NCBI GenBank assembly: GCA_022414725.1
Contig: CM039462.1
Span: 56,538,926-56,602,925 of the forward strand
Reading direction: 5' to 3'
Source of the DNA: Microglena sp. YARC
Taxonomy: Eukaryota > Chlorophyta > Chlorophyceae > Chlamydomonadales > Chlamydomonadaceae
DNA length: 64,000 nucleotides
Shown here piece by piece: positions 45,169-55,743 of this stretch. The notes beneath the pieces are model-generated. The model was not told the DNA's origin. It did not search any database and worked only from the letters and a program-made list of their open reading frames with translations. Every line of letters starts with the position of its first letter. Positions within the stretch are counted from its first letter, which is position 1. The position numbers were made by a program, and so were the translations under genes.

Positions 45169-45989
45169 CGTGTGACCTGTTGTAAGCAAACTAGTATATG
45201 CAGAGAAATGTCAAGACACAGGGCGAGAAGACCTGTGTTATTTCTGTTTAATCACGATGTGTTATTTCTGTTTAATCACGATGTGTTTATTTAATCACCA
45301 TGTGTTATTTGTATTTAATCACAATGTGTTATTTCTATTTAATCGCGGTTTGTTATTTATATTTAATCCCTACGTGTTATTTCTGTTTAATCACGATGTG
45401 CCTATTTAATCACCATGTGTTATTTATATTTAATGACAATGTGTTATTTCTGTTTAATCACGATTTGCTTATTTAATCACCATGTGTTATTTATATTTAA
45501 TCACGATGTGTTATTTCTGTTTAATCGCGGTGTGTTATTTCTGTTTAATCACAATCACAGAGAAAATAGAATATTAGTAGATTGATAGATAGTTGTTACA
45601 GTCCAAGGGTAGTTCGAATAGGCTAAAGGGAATTGCTTATCCATGCCAGGAGGGGCTTTAACGAAAAGGCACTGATGAACTGAACCCCGAACAATTGTTT
45701 TACCGACAGGGGCCCTGAGTTCGTGCTACAGTCAAAATATAATTAGATGATTAGTATACTGGTATCTACATGCAGACAAGTAGAGCAGATAATGGGGAGT
45801 AAAACCTGCCATTGTATGAAGGGAAATCTTAAGCCTGGGGCAGGCTTGTTTTTAAGGGGCTTTATATATATATAAATAAGAACGATGTTGTGTAGATATC
45901 ATACAAACAAATCATTTAATGTATTATTTTATATTTATTTATTTGATACACATTATTGAGTAAACATGTTTTCGTTTTTTGAACGTCAG

Positions 45990-47042
45990 GGCAAGGCTAT
46001 GGAAGGCAGAGATGTATGCAGGGCTTGCGGCTTGGCCGCTGGAGGATCTGTCACTGTGCACACCTCCACTGGACTCAGCTGTACTGTCATGCACCCTGTC
46101 TCCAGCGGGAACGAGTCATCCATATTTGGAGCCCTCCCACCCTGCAGATCTCGACTGAGAGAGATTCAAACAGCGTCTCCCCCAGACAGAACATGCAGTG
46201 CAACCAGTATAAGCAGTACAAACAGTACAACCAGTACAAGCAGGACAACAGCGTCCCCCAACAGTTTCCCCCGACCACAGCCTCCCCTGACAACAGCTTC
46301 CCATGACAGGACAAGCAGTACAGGCAGTACAAGCAGGGCAACAGCTTCCCCCGACAGCTTCCCCCGACAACAGCCTCCCCCAACCACAGCTCCCCCAGAC
46401 AAGTTGAGAATGAGAAGAGCATGTGCGCTCACATCACCCATTCTGCCCTTTGATGACGCCGACCACGACCGTGACCCGGACCACAAAGTGACCCGAGGCC
46501 GAAACAGTAGGTCACTGGGCGGGCTTCCAGGGGACCTTCCCCAGGTGACCTTCGACCCTGAAGTCTTGTACTGTCCTGCATCCGGGACGAGAAGTGCTTA
46601 CTCCAGGATGTATGTCCCAACCCCCCCCTCCACGGCACGTTCAACTCCTCCAACTTTCTGTAAATTGGTCGTGGGAGGCCGGGTCCAAGCCGGGTCAAAG
46701 GGCAGGACGGATGAGTCCCCAGAGAGGAGAAGGGCAAGGAGTGCAGAGAAAAGCCGCGCTACCTCGCTCGGCACTGACGAGTTCCAATTGATAGGTCCTG
46801 TGCCTCACACACCTTCCTACTTCAAGGAGCATCTGGACCTCCTATCTGAAGCCCTCGAGGTCCTACCAAATGACTCTGCCAGGACTGTTGAAGCCATTGC
46901 CTGGCTTGAGTCCTCCTACAACAAGGATAACTTCTCCCTGCTGGAAGAAGAGGAGGATTCTTGTGAAGTCCCTCACTTATTCATGACACTCATCCAAAGC
47001 ATTCCGTCCCAGTTGAGTGCCCAAACTACCAGAGAACATTCG
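45990..47042 (+). CDS. Unidentified plus-strand gene, 351-codon exon
   Basis: Acceptor TTTTTTGAACGTCAG|GGC, donor CATTCG|GTGAGT, exactly 351 codons, phase 0 to 0, joining in phase with the exon ending at 44520 and the exon at 48879. An upstream ATG at 45966 lies in the same frame but inside the presumed intron. Ser/Thr/Pro-rich N-terminal part with SSTNSTTSTSRTTASP repeats; basic region SPERRRARSAEKSRATS; the C-terminal part is more ordered: SYFKEHLDLLSEALEVL, SARTVEAIAWLESSYNKDNF and PHLFMTLIQSIPSQLSAQ, probably helical. No catalytic motif seen and no family recognised. Confidence 0.6.
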
Positions 47043-47158
47043 GTGAGTCCCAATACAAGTACTTCATTTTAAAGCCATTGCCTGGCTTGAGTCAGCCTAC
47101 AACGAGGATAACTAACTTCAACTCTGCCCAACTGGAAGAATAGAAGCAATCAGGTGAA

Positions 47159-47401
47159 CAGTGATCCTTTTTTCGACGACGCGTCGCCAATCCGTCGCCA
47201 ATCCGTCGCCAATCCGTCGCCATTCCGTAGAATGCTACAACCCCCGGACCCCCCGATACCGGGACGCACTGCCCCCGAACCCCCCAGGCTCCGCGCTTTG
47301 TGCTCCGCCATGCGATGGCTACGCAACTATCCTGAAATCAGGGTTTAATAGGCCAAGTAGCTACTCAACCTGGACTACAGAAATCTGAAATAAAAACACT
47401 G
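47159..47401 (-). mobile_element. hAT-like MITE, copy 1 (TSD CAGGTGAA)
   Basis: 243 bp from CAGTGATCC to AAAACACTG, flanked by perfect 8-bp duplications CAGGTGAA at 47151-47158 and 47402-47409. Internal CGACGCGTCGCCAATCCGTC repeat and GGCTACGCAACTATCCTGAA. 8-bp target duplications and CAGTG/CACTG ends fit the hAT superfamily; no coding capacity. Confidence 0.88.
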
Positions 47402-47858
47402 CAGGTGAAGGCCAGGTCCCTATGTTATGTTGTTCGCCGGGTCCCTCAGGTGAAGGCCGGGTCCCTCATTTATTCTTGTCGCCCATCCGGAGTATTCCTT
47501 CTCCGTAGAGTGCCCATCCAACAGGAGAATATTCGATAAGTCACAATCAGGTCAGTTCAAACCGTATGTGATTGCGTGAAAGAGGCACACATCACACTCA
47601 ATTTTGAGGATCACTGCGTGTTTTCACGCACATTTTTGTTGGGTAGGGGGGGGGGAGGGCGTGTTCAGCCTTGTGTTTGCGTGACAACAACCCAAATTTC
47701 ACACATCTTGCATGGGAAAAAAAGCGTGATGTCACGGGCAAATTCAGAACAGGTTGCACTACCCTGGTCCCAATCAAAAGAATTCATATCCAGTGACTCC
47801 ACGTCCACACCAGGGTACTACATTGGGTCATTTGCGGATGCTTCAAAAGCGCAACTGC

Positions 47859-48067
47859 CAGTGTTTCTTTTTTCGACGACGCGTCGCCAATCCGTCGCCA
47901 ATCCGTCACCATTCCGTAGAATGCTACACCCCCCGGATCCCCCAATACCGGGACACACTCCTTTGTGCTCCGCCATGCGATGGCTACGCAACTACCCTGA
48001 AATCAGGGTTTAATAGGCCAAGTAGCTACTCAACCTGGACTACAGAAATCTGAAATAAAAAACACTG
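47859..48067 (-). mobile_element. hAT-like MITE, copy 2 (TSD GCAACTGC)
   Basis: 209 bp, CAGTGTTTC to AAAACACTG, perfect 8-bp duplications GCAACTGC at 47851-47858 and 48068-48075. Same internal sequence as copy 1, shorter by one CGCCAATCCGT unit and a 24-bp deletion. Confidence 0.9.
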
Positions 48068-48878
48068 GCAACTGCCTCCTGTTGGATTGCGCTTTTGACT
48101 CCGAGCTGAAATCGGAAATCTGCTGCGTGCTGCGCTCAGAGGGGGTTAATTTGTTTGCTTAAATTTTACAGACGGACTCTAAAACCTTGCGCGCTAGTGT
48201 GCAACAGGGGGTGTCATGCCCCCCCCCCCCCCACACACACACACCCACACCCACACACACACACACCCACACTTGCTCATCACCTACTTTGCAGACTCTT
48301 CTGTAGTACCCTGTTCCACACCAGCAAGATTTCATATCCAGTGACTCCACTTCCACACAGGCCATACTTGTGTTTGTGGGGTGTGGGTTTATGTCTGTGG
48401 GAATGGGTGTGGGTGGGTGGGTGGGAATGGGTGGGTGAGGGGCGCCGCACAAAAAACAAAGAAGTGATTTAGGGAGTCCCAATCCTGCCTATCCATATCC
48501 CATAATTCCCAATCCAAACAATCAATATTCCATTTGCCCCAATTCAAGTGTTGCTTATTCAGTGACTGCCGAACATGTACACCCGCCAACCAACATACAA
48601 CTAGAGGTATCAAGTAAGATGTTGTTTACATGTATCGTTTAGATACTGCAAAATAAAAAGCAAGTTCAAATTGAAAATCCTCCTGCCTCATTCTCCATTT
48701 GCAGGCACTGCTGTCAGGGAAATCAAGCGCAAATTCAAAATTCAAATCAAGTACAAATTCAAAATCCTCCAGCCTTGTTCTCCATTTGCAGACACTGCTG
48801 TCACGGACATCAAGTGCAAATTCAAAATTCAAATCAAGTACAAATTAAAAATCCTCCTGCCTCATTCTCCATTTGCAG

Positions 48879-49201
48879 ACACTGCTGTCAGGGAAATCAA
48901 GTGCAAATTCAAAATTCAGCTATCCGAGCACCAAAGACTCGACCCACTGCTTTGAAACTGCCATGAGCTTGAGGAGCAGTAATCAAAGCCACCGACACAG
49001 TAAGACAAGCAGGAACAGTAGGAACAGTCGGAGCACACGCAGCACACGCACCGACGAATCCTGCAACAGGTCTGGTTACGCGAGTGAGAGAACCAGCAGA
49101 AAGTCGTATGGGGGTGATCGAAAGAGTTTCAACATTTCCAACCTGGTAGCTGCTATAACCTCCTCGCAAATGACAATGGACAGGGACAGGGACAGCCATC
49201 A
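48879..49201 (+). CDS. Unidentified plus-strand gene, Ser/Arg-rich exon
   Basis: Acceptor CTCCATTTGCAG|ACA (phase 0, matching the exon ending at 47042), donor CATCA|GTGAGG. Reads TLLSGKSSANSKFSYPSTKD, then SNQSHRHSKTSRNSRNSRST, RKSYGGDRKSFNISNLVAAI and TMDRDRDSHQ. The Arg/Ser-rich section is like a disordered linker or RS-type region. The first 13 codons are themselves the third unit of the 84-bp repeat in the intron. Confidence 0.5.
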
Positions 49202-49940
49202 GTGAGGGTCATGTCTCTGTGCCAGTGTTTTTCTTTTCAGCTGTGAGCAGCAGCTTCTATGCAGCTCCTCTGACTGGCTACTCAGCCTAACCTGGCACAA
49301 CCTACAGCACCTTGTAGCAAAGACAATCAGCTGTCCTGAACTGCTGAAAAAGTACGGCAGAGCCCTGCGCCTAACTCAAGGAGCTGCCTAGAACCTGCTA
49401 AAAAATCTAAAAGAACAAGTCTTATGCAGCGTCGCAAGCGACGTCGAGAATTGGCGGAGTGTGCTGGCAACGGAACGAAAGGTGGCAACGGAAATGGAGC
49501 TTCCTGAAGCCAGTCAGTTATGAGACGGTTGGCTGACGTGTCAGGCTTCAATTTTTCGGTCAGTCGGTCGGTCGGTCGGACGGACAAATGGGTAACCCTG
49601 GGGGCTCCCAGACCAAAACCCTGCTTTATGCCACTGCTACACTCCAAGGTCTTCAGTGCTCAAAGCTTTCGGCACCTTACGAATTTGAATTACTTTATTT
49701 ATTTATTTTAATTGTTACGCGTTTCTTCAGCCAACTTTGGACTGCTATCCGTCTTCCAATTCCAAGTCAAGTTTTGACCACGATTGGGTAGCACTCTTCC
49801 ATGTTTTTTCAGCCAACTCTGGACTCCTCACCAATGTCAAGTCCCCCCATGCGATACCCAGAGACCATTATTGGACCATTATTGGACCATTATTTATAAA
49901 GTATCCCAAAAACTTGCGGCCTGTACGCGGACCCTGAGGG
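49202..49940. repeat. Intron or intergenic repeats, acceptor-like copies
   Basis: 49345-49410 holds an island GCTGCCTAGAACCTGCTAAA related to 51150 and 54885. Repeat D inverted at 49412-49619. 49733-49760 and 49808-49830 are two copies of TCTTCAGCCAACTTTGGACT / TTTTCAGCCAACTCTGGACT, each a good acceptor followed by the same codons, so probably an acceptor-edge duplication. No clear exon follows. Confidence 0.55.
49412..49619 (-). repeat. Short dispersed repeat D, copy 3
   Basis: Inverted relative to copies 1 and 2; has GCAGCGTCGCAAGCGACGTC, TTGGCTGACGTGTCAGGCTTC and (CGGT)n in place of the (CCAT)n. The hairpin end is shortened. Confidence 0.75.
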
Positions 49941-50163
49941 CAGTGTTTTTAATTTCAGATTTCTGTAGTCCAGGTTGAGTAGCTACTTGGGCTACTCAAC
50001 CCTGATTTCAGGATATTTGCGTAGCCATCGCATGGCGGAGCGCGAAGCGCGGAGCCTGCGGGGGTCGGGGGGCAGCGCGTCCCGATATCGGGGGGTCCGG
50101 GGGGTGTAGCATTCTGCGGAATGGCGACGGAATGGCGGCGCGTCGTCGAAAAATGAAACACTG
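49941..50163 (+). mobile_element. hAT-like MITE, copy 3 (imperfect 8-bp TSD)
   Basis: 223 bp, CAGTGTTTTT to GAAACACTG, opposite orientation to copies 1 and 2. Flanks CCTGAGGG (49933-49940) and TCTGAGGG (50164-50171), 7 of 8 matching. GC-rich centre GGCGGAGCGCGAAGCGCGGA. Confidence 0.85.
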
Positions 50164-50303
50164 TCTGAGGGCTTGTATTGATCAACCAGGGAGCCAAGTA
50201 AGCGGATTAGTCAGTGTAAAGACTTGTCCAGGTCCAGAGGTGGGGAGAGAGAAGTTAGGCATGGAGGGTGACAGGGGTCATGTAGAAGGTATGCATAGGG
50301 ATA

Positions 50304-50454
50304 GGCAATATGATATCATATGATATGATATCATGTCATCATACGATATCATATGATATCAAAGGATGCCGGCAGTCTGACTAGGCTGAAATTACCATTT
50401 ATATACGATATCATATGATGCAATTTGTATAATATCATATGATATCATACTCGC
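50304..50454 (+). repeat. Repeat E, copy 2
   Basis: Begins GGCAATATGATATCATATG and ends ATGATATCATACTCGC; centre GGCAGTCTGACTAGGCTGAA. Many nested ATATCATATGATAT palindromes. Confidence 0.8.
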
Positions 50455-51970
50455 AATCAGAATCAGGAGTGGTTGACAGCCAATAAATACGCAGGTTACA
50501 TTTTCAAATTAAAGCCTATAATCACCACACACAAGGTATTTCGTCTCCAATTACGGGTGTGTGCTGAAACTTCGTTTCCCATCCACTCAGCCACTCAGTC
50601 AGGCCAGGGCGGACGAGATATTAAGTTTTACTTGAGGCTCAGCCATACAGCCACTGAACTACTACCTTGCAGCTCAGTGGCTGAAAACAAAAGATAACGC
50701 CTGGAGGGGCGTGGTGTTAAGGGGACCCTCCCGTATGCCGCAGCTGGAGAAAGTCAGCATTGTATTGTATTGTATTGTATTGTATTGTATTGTATTGTAT
50801 TGTATTGTATTGTATTGTAGGGTTGTATAGTATAGAGGAGTGGAGTGGCTGACACAGAACCGTAAACAACAGCTCCGCGTCAGAGGATTCCAGCATGTCC
50901 GGGATTCTCTTCGAAGACTGGTCGGGTCAACTTCACAAAGTTCAACAGAAAGTTGCTGCTGACCCAACGGTTTTTTTTTTTGACCGCCAGTTATTGGACC
51001 ATGTATGTGTGTTACAGTCAAGGGGTAGGCTAAGTAGGCTAAAGGGACTTGCCTATCCGTGATAGGACAGAAGGGCCGATTTTCAGTCAAACTGGAAGGA
51101 CTGACCGATTTGTCCTATCCTGCTCAGGTTTGGCCCAAGGACAGGGAAAGGGAGCTGCCTAGAAGCTGCTACATGTAGCCTCAAAAAGAAAGAATAGATT
51201 TATGTTTTGGGTGAGGTCGTTTTGTTTCTTGTCAACGGCCACAGCTTAATGGTTGCCCATTTTATTGTTAAAGTTTTGGGTTGGGGGTTCAAATTCCACC
51301 TCCTGCGTTGTCATTGGTAAGCTGTCTCCTTTCTCCCCCCCCCACCCCACCCACCCACCCTTCCAAGGTAGTAATTAAAGCAGTACATGGGGGTGTACAC
51401 GTCAGGCATTGGAATGTGACGGTTGTCGAAAGCTCAATTTGGTGATTGTGTTTGGCTAGGCCTGATGTTGGCATCGTCTATCAGCTTTTAGGCTGCTTAC
51501 AGTCTGCGGTCAGAGTTAACATTGGCAGTATAAACAGTTCTCCAACACACTCCTGGTTAGTAATAGTTGTTACAAGGTTATACATGCCAGGTTTGGAGTC
51601 TAACCGTCTGCTCATTGCAGCCAAGAATTACCCCCCAGTGCGAGAACCACGGAAACCAGGTATTTCAAGTGCACATGCGGGAGTGCAGGTTCGAACCGGG
51701 GACTCCCCTGATCATGGTGACCATTCTAACCCGTACACCACTCCTGGTTAATATGAACATTTATTTAACTTAGCCTTTCCCTAGTACTTTGTGCTTGCTC
51801 ACTTGACATGTTTCATTTCTGCCTCGGCACCCCTCCCCTCTACGCTCCCCTTTACTGTCTTCTTTCCGCATCTAGTTTGTTTCCTCTCCGGACTTGACCT
51901 AGTTTGTTTTTCAGGTTTGTGGGGTGCCTTAAAAACCTCGTGCTTCCAATATGTTTTTTATGATTTGTAG
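50455..51970. repeat. Short repeats and tRNA-like remnants
   Basis: 50694-50745 SINE tail; 50757-50819 (TTGTA)n, perhaps the element's 3' end; 51010-51080 repeat G; 51232-51305 tRNA-like island with TTAATGGTTGCC and B box GGGTTCAAATTCC; 51640-51750 another, on the minus strand, with GGTTAGAATGGTC and GGTTCGAACCTGC, partly shared with 39345-39390 (CCCAGTGCGA..CCACGGAAAC). No protein gene seen; the open frame 51446-51751 crosses the tRNA-like island. Confidence 0.6.
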
Positions 51971-52117
51971 GCTGTGCTGCTGTCCGGTCGCGGCAGTGAT
52001 TTGCTGAGTTTATGTAACGAATCCTCTCTCTCCTTAATTTCTCAGCTTGAGCATTTGACCCCAGACATGATTCATTTCACATGGCAGCTCATGGCAGCTT
52101 CCCCCCAGCTTCAATAG
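51971..52117 (+). CDS. Possible terminal exon, unidentified
   Basis: After TGATTTGTAG a 48-codon frame reads AVLLSGRGSDLLSLCNESSL, SLISQLEHLTPDMIHFTWQL and MAASPQLQ to TAG. It is protein-like, with a helical tail. Internal CTCAG|CTTGAG and CCCCAG|CTTCAA could instead be acceptor-edge copies. If real it would be the last exon of the plus-strand gene, but phase 0 does not fit the phase-2 donor at 49201, so another exon would be needed. Confidence 0.3.
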   Translation, partial: AVLLSGRGSDLLSLCNESSLSLISQLEHLTPDMIHFTWQLMAASPQLQ

Positions 52118-53227
52118 CCAGCCATGGCGACTGGGACAAAGCCAATTCATTGGGCCGAACCTGAAGCTAGATAGTGCGTCTGAAAGCTGACATGAGTTGC
52201 ATTCCAATGAGAAAACTGACAGCTTTATCCGACCAGTCCCTGATGTTTTGGGTACCGGTATGTCCGTTTGAAGAAGGTAGCGTGCGTTTCTTCGATGGCC
52301 TTTATAGTGGCGTCCGTGGAGGGCCTTGCTGGCGGGGGTGACTCATTGTTGGGGTCTAGGAGAGGTATATTGATAATGCCCTCGAGAGTGTATGTGAGCG
52401 AGCAATAAGGGGCCCATCGGCATTGAGCCGCAACCCCTAAAAGATCATAAAGCGGTATACCGAGCTGTTCTTTTAGCAGTTTTTCTGTTCTTCCTGATTT
52501 TTTGTTTGCTTCACTTAGACGTCAGGGCGATAATAAGCTCGCTACATATCGGACGATAACTGAAAAATTCGTGATATCGTACGATGTTAGTTTTCATATC
52601 GCACGATAAATATATCGCCGATAAAGTCCTCGACAGCACTATCAATATGGGACTTGCCCAAACGTGACAGGAGGGGCTTAACATAAAAAGATGAACTGAA
52701 ACGAAGGTACTCCATTTATGTAGCACTAGATCTGGTGCCAGATCTCTGATGATCTGTTAACTAAATGCTGGAGCCATGTAACCAAGTTCAGTGCTGATCT
52801 ATTACATAAGGCGCACTCAGTGCTGATAAAGGACATACTGTGTGCATTACGATATTATCTTGATACACATTCGAAGTATAAAGATAATATCTTGGTACAT
52901 CATCTGTGTATCTAGATTTTGTCTATATACATTTTCGGTGAAAGGAATACAGCACAAACAATGCTAGACAATTGCCTAAAGCACGCACACCCAATGATGT
53001 TCAATCGTAAATGAAGTACCCTTAGTGCTGATCAATTCACCGTCAGCACACTCGGTGATCATCAACTAATTAACATATACTCATTTGTGGCAAATTGCAT
53101 TAAACATACACTCAGTGCTGATCGATTGCATATAGCACACTTGCATAGGCTGATAAGCCATGCCTTATCATTAGGTGTACTATTTATTTATTTACCCTAT
53201 AATAAGTGTATAAATCTTCCAACAGGG
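52118..53227. other. Spacer with scattered short repeats
   Basis: 52155-52215 repeat F; 52646-52698 repeat G; from 52725 to 53120 the phrase CAGTGCTGATC recurs five times at irregular spacing, with GATCTGGTGCCAGATC palindromic. No gene supported. Confidence 0.45.
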
Positions 53228-53515
53228 GGCCTGCATGCCATGTGCACTGCCCATGCCACGTGTACTGCCCGTGCCACGTGTCCTGCCCATGCCATGTGTC
53301 CTGCCCATGCCACATGTACTGCCCATGCCACGTGCTGTGCCCATGCCATGTGTACTGTCCATGCCATGTGCACTGCCCATGCCATGTGTACTGCCCATGC
53401 CACGTGCTGTGTCCATGCCATGTGTACAGCCCATGCCACATGCTGTGTACAAGCCGTGTGTAGTGCCCTTGCCATGTGTTGTGACCATGCCATACACTGT
53501 GTACATGCCATGTGT
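53228..53515. repeat. 18-bp minisatellite (CCATGCCATGTGTACTGC)
   Basis: About 15 copies. 18 bp is 6 codons, so several frames are open on both strands (HATCTA and WHGQYT types). Not a gene. Confidence 0.93.
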
Positions 53516-53533
53516 GATCAGGCGTGTGATGTT

Positions 53534-53636
53534 GTAGTGTTAAAGCAATTCAGGGGATGAACTGGACAAACGTTTCAGTACGAGTTCTCGCGGAAACGTT
53601 TTGTCCAGTTCATCCCCTGAATTGCTATAATACTAC
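53534..53636. repeat. Near-perfect hairpin, 43-44-bp arms
   Basis: Left arm 53534-53576 (AGCAATTCAGGGGATGAACT..) and right arm 53593-53636 (..AGTTCATCCCCTGAATTGCT) around a 16-nt loop, AGTACGAGTTCTCGCG. Only a few mismatches. Small foldback element or the fused ends of a TIR transposon. Confidence 0.9.
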
Positions 53637-54279
53637 CCATGTCTACTCAGCACGCTGTGTGTGAGCACCCTGAAGGCTGATATACCATGCAACCAAGCCA
53701 AATCATGTAACCAAGCCAAACCATGTGCTGTGTCCAAGTCCTGCCAGTCCTGCCAAACTATGTGCTGTGTCCATGTCAGGTCATGTCATACAATGAACCA
53801 TGTGCTGTGTCCTGCCAGTCATACAATGATCAACCTGAAGCCTGGATACAATGAACCATATACTGTGTTCAAGTCATGCCATGTCATATGTCATGCCATC
53901 AGACAAAAGACATGACATATGAAATGGCATAAGGCATGACGGATGAAATGGCATTAGACATTAGACACGACACGTTACATGAAATTATACAGGACATGAG
54001 GCATGACGTATGACATGACATTTGACAAGTAATTATACATTACATGAGGCATGACGTACGACATGACATATGAAATGAAATTATACTTGAAATTAGGACA
54101 TGGCATGACATGAAAATAGGCATGACGAAGGACATGACATATGACATGGCATTAGACACAACATATGACACGACATGACCAGACACTACATGACATAAAA
54201 CGGGACATATGGCATGACATGACAAGCTCCCCTGTCTTGCTATTCTACCAAACCTAACTAAACCTTGTCCACCTGAAAG
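53637..54279. repeat. Degenerate ATGACATATGACATG-type repeats
   Basis: 53680-53880 repeats CCATGTGCTGTGTCC; 53895-54225 repeats (GGCATGACATATGACATGG)n with drift. No gene. Confidence 0.75.
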
Positions 54280-54918
54280 CTGTCAACACCATCACCAGCT
54301 GTATAAGTATCACCACCAGCTGTCCAGGCGTCATCACCATTACCAGCTGCCCAGGCGTCATCACCATCACCAGCTGTACAGGTGTCATCACCATCACCAG
54401 CTGTCCAGCTGTCAACACCATCACCAGCTGTCCAGGCGTCATCACCATCACCATCACCAGCTGTACAGGTGTCATCACCATCACCATCACCAGTTGTCCA
54501 GCTGTCAACACCATCACCAGCTGTCCAGGCGTCATCACCATCACCATCACCAGCTGTACAGGTGTCATCACCATCACCAGTTGTCCAGCTGTCAACACCA
54601 TCACCAGCTGTACAGGTGTCATCACCATCACCAGTTGTCCAGCTGTCAACACCATCACCAGCTGTCCAGGCGTCATCACCATCACCAGCTGTACAGGTGT
54701 CATCACCATCACCAGTTGTACAGCTGTCAACACCATCACCATCTGTACAGGCGTCATCACCATCACCAGCTGTGCAGGTGTCACCACTAGCTGTCCAGTT
54801 TTCATCACCACCGGAAAGCTGTTATCACCAGCTGTCCAGAAGTACTGAAATCTTTCAGCTTAGCCTAGCGGCTCTCTCAGGCAGCTGCCCAGAAGCTGCT
54901 GCAGGTAGCCCAAAATAA
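54280..54918 (+). repeat. 27/33-bp frame-preserving repeat, PSPAVQ-rich frame
   Basis: About 18 units of 27 bp, some 33 bp (extra CATCAC or ACCATC). The frame 54382-54918 reads SSPSPAVQV, LSTPSPAVQ and so on, then a unique tail FQLSLAALSGSCPEAAAGSP. Ser-Pro repeats are typical of green-algal hydroxyproline-rich wall proteins, and all indels are multiples of 3, but other frames are open too and no start, signal peptide or splice site supports a gene. Confidence 0.8.
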
Positions 54919-54939
54919 ACTGCAAATGTGTAGGGTCTT

Positions 54940-55479
54940 CGGCAACCTGATGGTACCCTTGTAACCCACAATGCACCCTTCCAAGCCAAATAAAAGGGAG
55001 CAAATGAGCAGTGATCAGGAGGCCTCGCTCGAATGATCAGGAGCCCCCCCCAAATGGGCAGTGATCAAGATGCCCCCCCAAATGGGCAGTGATCAGGAGG
55101 CCCCGCCGGAATGAGCAGTGATCAGGAGGCCCCGCCGGAATCACCAGGAGGCCCCCCCAAATGAGCAGTGATCAGGATCCCCCCCCAAATGGGCAGTGAT
55201 CAGGAAGCCCCCCCAAATGAGCAGTGATCAGGAGGCCCCGCCCAAATGATCAGGAGCCCCCCAGAATGGGCAGTGATCAGGAGGCCCTGCCTAAATGATC
55301 AGGAGCCCCCCCCCCCCCCCCCCCTCCCCCAAATGAGCAGTGATCAGGAGGCCCCGCCCAAATGATCAGGAGGCCCCCCAAAATGGGCAGTGATCAGGAG
55401 GCCCTGCCCAAATGATAAGGAGCCCCCCCCCCAAATGAGCAGTGATCAGGAGGCCCCGCCCCTAAAATAAAAGTAATAT
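54940..55479. repeat. Tandem array of CAGTGATCAGGAGGCCCC units; one satellite-like monomer
   Basis: 54990-55460: about 14 imperfect units of 25-40 bp built from AATGGGCAGTGATCAGGAGGCCCC, with a C run at 55307-55329. At 54946-54985 ACCTGATGGTACCC..AACCCACAATGCACCCTT resembles one unit of the 44-bp satellite at 8.9-20.5 kb. Lies directly 3' of the BUD20/ZNF593 stop codon. Confidence 0.8.
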
Positions 55480-55688
55480 CTACTCTTCCACCATGTCCAT
55501 GCTACGGAGTTTGGGACCATTGTCTGCTGCCCCCAGCCCACCGGCCTTGTCAGCGTCCTTCTGGTTATGTGGCCTGGCTGTGGTAAGTAGCATCTTCAGC
55601 CTGGGGGGGGAGGTGGGGTAAGGTCAGGTAGCTGTGATGTTGAGGAGTTGGTAGGGGTGTAGGTAGGGTAAGTAGCACCTTCAGTCTA

Positions 55689-55743
<55 letters not shown>

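Larger units (their letters stand above)
44521..45989. repeat. Intron of plus-strand gene, filled with short repeats
   Basis: Contains duplicated 100-bp pieces (44521-44620 and 44665-44770 share TAAGCTCATTTT and CATATGATGTTGA), repeat E at 44768-44883, repeat D at 44960-45168, a 24-bp minisatellite (TTATTTCTGTTTAATCACGATGTG, about 13 imperfect units, 45236-45552), repeat G at 45595-45727, and AT-rich sequence to the acceptor at 45989. Confidence 0.75.
47043..48878. repeat. Intron with exon-edge copies and two MITEs
   Basis: 47072-47140 copies the exon end (AAGCCATTGCCTGGCTTGAG, the AIAWLES region) just past the donor, and 47515-47555 resembles its last 40 bp. MITEs at 47159-47401 and 47859-48067. 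A duplicated CATATCCAGTGACTCCAC occurs at 47788 and 48332. C/CA run 48220-48275. 48660-48918 has three 84-bp units ending in CTCCATTTGCAG, the acceptor edge of the next exon. Confidence 0.75.
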
